Shown: positions 5,499-7,446 of the stretch, in pieces
How the letters are laid out: the number at the start of each line of letters is the position of its first letter
Numbering within the stretch: position 1 is the stretch's first letter
NCBI GenBank assembly: GCA_902773415.1
Contig: CACYEE010000250.1
Coordinates: 1-7,446, forward strand
From: an uncultured Actinomyces sp.
Lineage (GTDB): Bacteria > Actinomycetota > Actinomycetes > Actinomycetales > Actinomycetaceae
Direction of reading: 5' to 3'
DNA length: 7,446 nt
Position numbers and translations under genes: made by a program
The notes under the pieces: model-generated
What the model was told of the DNA's origin: nothing
What the model saw: only the letters and a program-made list of their open reading frames with translations
Databases searched by the model: none

Positions 5499-6867
5499 CA
5501 ACTCAGGATTGGCCGCTCGAGTCTTCGCAGATCACGCTTCCTCATTGGGCGGTATCCGCCGATCCGGCATGCTGGGCTTTCGATCCGAACCAATCGGCGA
5601 CGTGCGCCTCCCCCACGCAGGCATCGGACATCGCCCCCGTCACGAGGGAGTCGAAGGCAACGAATTATCCTCCTTTGTACTATCTTCTTGTCGGATGGCC
5701 GCTCAAGTTCGTGGCTGGCCCTTGGGCCCTCAGATGGGTGCGGCTCGTGTCGTCCTTGCTGTTTTCCCTGCTTGCCGCCTTCGGCGTCGCCTTCCTTCAG
5801 GGCGAAAAGACGCCTTGGGGAGGACCGCTGGCTCTCGCGACCATCACGCCGACAACCCTGGCTTTTGCAGGTTTGGTCCAGCCTCAGAGTCTTGAGGTCG
5901 GCGCTTCCATTGCGCTGGCGGGACTCGTGATGCCGCTCGCCGTATACAAAGACGAGATTCGCCTGCGACTCCTGCTGGGCATTCCCGTTGCCGGGCTTCT
6001 TATCCTCAGCCGCACGACCGGCCCCTGGTGGGCACTCACGATCTGCCTTCTTGCCCTCGCCATCTACCCGCGCAGCTTCTTCCCGGCATTCTTTCGCTCG
6101 CCTTCGCTGTGGCGCTTTGTTGGTTGCGCCGCGTTCTTCTGCATTGTCTCGCTTGGCTGGGGCTTCGCCACGAACGACTGGTACGAATTCCACTCGGTCC
6201 GGGCAACGGAAGGCGCGTGCGGCATTTTCGCCTGCATTCTTCCTCAGGGCACGAACTGGGTGCGCCTTGTCGAAGCGACGGCCATTGCCGGCTGGCTTAA
6301 TCCTGTGGGGGCCCTTCACCGCCTCTATCTCTATTGGGCTTTCCTGGCGGTTCTTTTCCTCTCGGCCTGCCTCAGCCAGCCTCTCAAGGCTTTTCTTGGC
6401 CTTGCCTTTGCCGCGGCAGCCTATGTCCTGTCCGTCGTCCTTCTGTCGGTTTCCTGGGTCGACGCCTATGGCGCGCCTATCTGGCAGGGTCGATACGCTC
6501 TGCCGCTGTTCACGGGGCTTTTCATTGCTCTCGCCACGATAAGCGGCACCGGCATCGAATCCGGACGCCGGCTACCCCGCGCATTGCCGCAATGGGTTGG
6601 CCGTTTCGGCGCGGCGGCGCAGGGCATCCTGATTCTCGACCTCGCTCTTGTTGCCGCCGTTCGCTTCTGGATCGGACTGTCCCAGGGATACTACTCGCTC
6701 CTTTTGGCAGCAGACACCCCTCTGGCGTCGCGAGTCGGCCTGATTGCCGTCTTTGCGGGAGTCGCCGGGCTTGCCTTCATCGCGTGGCATCGCCCTCGCC
6801 CCCAGTCGGCCGGCATCGAGGAACAGCCCACCCAAACGACGACTCCCGATTCAACGGATCAGACTTC

Positions 6868-7446
6868 CTAGACCTGCCCAAGCGCAAGGCGCCATCTGGT
6901 GCCTTGCGCGCGCAACCCGCTTGCCGCAACCAGGCTTTCGCGTGCATTTCGGCCAATTGCGTCGCGCATCGCCACCGACTCGAGAAGCTGCGCGATGCGA
7001 TGCACCCAGTCGTTTTCCTCCGCTGCCACAAGCACGTTCCTGCCGTCCTCGAACAGGCCGACGCCGGCTTCGGTCCCGGTCGCCACGAGGGGCCGGCCTG
7101 CGAGCGCGGCCTCGCGCCACGCGCGCAGGGGAAGCCCCGCATGGGCGGCATCGCCAGCGCGGACGGGGGCAAGAAGCACATCGACCGAACGAATCGCAGG
7201 CAATCGGGCATCGGCATCCCCCGTTTCCGCCCGGCGCAGGCGCGGCAGGACGGACGGAGGCATCGGCGCCTCGTCGAGGCAGCCGTCATGCCAGAATTCG
7301 AGGTCCGGATACGCGGCTGCGAGCCTGACGGGGGCGTCGCCCAGTGCCGCCCAGCCCGAGGCCCCAGCCTCGCGATCAAGAAAGATTCCGATTCGAGCCG
7401 GACCTTCGGGCCGCTTCAGCGTTGCGAGATGCCGGACAGCGACAAG
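6868..7446 (-). CDS. Glycosyltransferase, C-terminal half (GT4/GT-B-like), cut by the window edge
   Basis: The last 192 residues of a cytoplasmic glycosyltransferase; the frame is open to base 7446, so the start lies outside. It resembles the nucleotide-sugar-binding half of GT-B enzymes of the GT4 kind: a strand ARIGIFLD, then YPDLEFWHDG, SVDVLLAPV, LRAWREAALAGRPLVAT (the helix and turn that normally carry the donor-binding Glu), then VGLFEDGRNVLVAAEENDW and IAQLLES...RDAIGRNARE. The second Glu of the EX7E motif is present in WREA, but Gly stands where the first Glu is expected, as in some divergent GT4 and spore-maturation-like transferases. It ends TAG at 6868 and overlaps the stop of the DUF2142 gene by four bases, leaving no room for a separate terminator. 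A role in building the locus glycan is inferred from context; donor and acceptor cannot be told. Confidence 0.8.
   Translation of the reverse strand, partial: LVAVRHLATLKRPEGPARIGIFLDREAGASGWAALGDAPVRLAAAYPDLEFWHDGCLDEAPMPPSVLPRLRRAETGDADARLPAIRSVDVLLAPVRAGDAAHAGLPLRAWREAALAGRPLVATGTEAGVGLFEDGRNVLVAAEENDWVHRIAQLLESVAMRDAIGRNARESLVAASGLRAQGTRWRLALGQV

Larger units (their letters stand above)
5334..6871 (+). pseudogene. DUF2142 polytopic membrane protein, frameshifted near its N-terminus
   Basis: DUF2142 proteins are multi-helix membrane proteins of glycan loci, related to GT-C glycosyltransferases; exact reactions are mostly unknown. In the frame of ATG 5334 (or ATG 5379) there is a first helix GIAVLAFLSLFSITAGFSLV followed by the family loop TPHFGGADEPEHFYYMMR, then TAG at 5496. 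The remainder (VATQDWPLESSQITLPHW onward) is open from 5495 to 6871 in the -1 frame. Adding one base there joins them into 512 residues, a normal family length, with YPPLYYLL (about 112-119), about a dozen helices and QGRYALPLF (about 385-393). The -1 frame has no family-like sequence before 5495, so a start such as TTG 5363 would give a foreign N-terminus. A lost G, a sequencing error or programmed shifting would all fit. Its stop overlaps the stop of the facing glycosyltransferase in CTAG. Confidence 0.85.

Noticed and set aside
5483..6319. 278-codon minus-strand open frame opposite the DUF2142 gene
   Set aside because: Highly charged antisense of a membrane protein; the plus strand shows clear helices and family motifs.

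Overview
The window looks like part of a cell-surface glycan locus of a high-GC, Gram-positive actinobacterium. The evidence is GC-rich coding sequence with GC-rich third positions, secreted proteins with three S-layer-homology (SLH) repeats of the actinobacterial type (FSDVPxxxxFxxxxxW...G(W/Y)xDxTFRP...R(D/G)AxAAFxYR), a Wzm/Wzt-type polysaccharide ABC exporter, a DUF2142 membrane protein and a GT4-like glycosyltransferase. The genus cannot be decided from the sequence; SLH architectures of this kind occur in bifidobacterial, coriobacterial and Actinomyces-like lineages.

Layout. Four genes on the minus strand, read from right to left, form the core: the exporter permease wzm (5192-4260), the exporter ATPase wzt (4260-2983, joined to wzm by a TAATG stop/start overlap), SLH protein 2 (2881-1433, after a 101-bp gap) and SLH protein 1 (1096-176, after a 336-bp gap). 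The 336-bp gap holds a long imperfect hairpin element (1296-1361). A shorter relative of it, in the opposite orientation, lies at the left edge (2-46), so the SLH1 gene is bracketed by two copies of one palindromic repeat family. A strong hairpin overlaps the SLH1 stop codon.

Right of wzm, about 140 bp of divergent control region leads to a plus-strand DUF2142 gene (5334-6871). This gene appears broken: its N-terminal membrane helix and the conserved DEPEHF loop are in one frame and stop at TAG 5496-5498, while the rest is open in another frame, consistent with one lost G next to 5494-5495. A run of ten C lies just inside its 5' end, next to a promoter-like GATAAT. It ends in a 4-bp CTAG overlap with the stop codon of a minus-strand glycosyltransferase that runs off the right edge.

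How the genes may work together (inference): the glycosyltransferase and the DUF2142 protein would belong to glycan assembly, Wzm/Wzt would move a finished lipid-linked glycan across the membrane, with the Wzt C-terminal domain as a possible substrate selector, and the two secreted SLH proteins would sit on a cell-wall polymer, perhaps the exported one. The most notable points are the exporter-SLH linkage, the two SLH paralogues that share an anchor but carry different C-terminal modules, the frameshift plus C10 tract in the DUF2142 gene, and the inverted repeat pair around SLH1.
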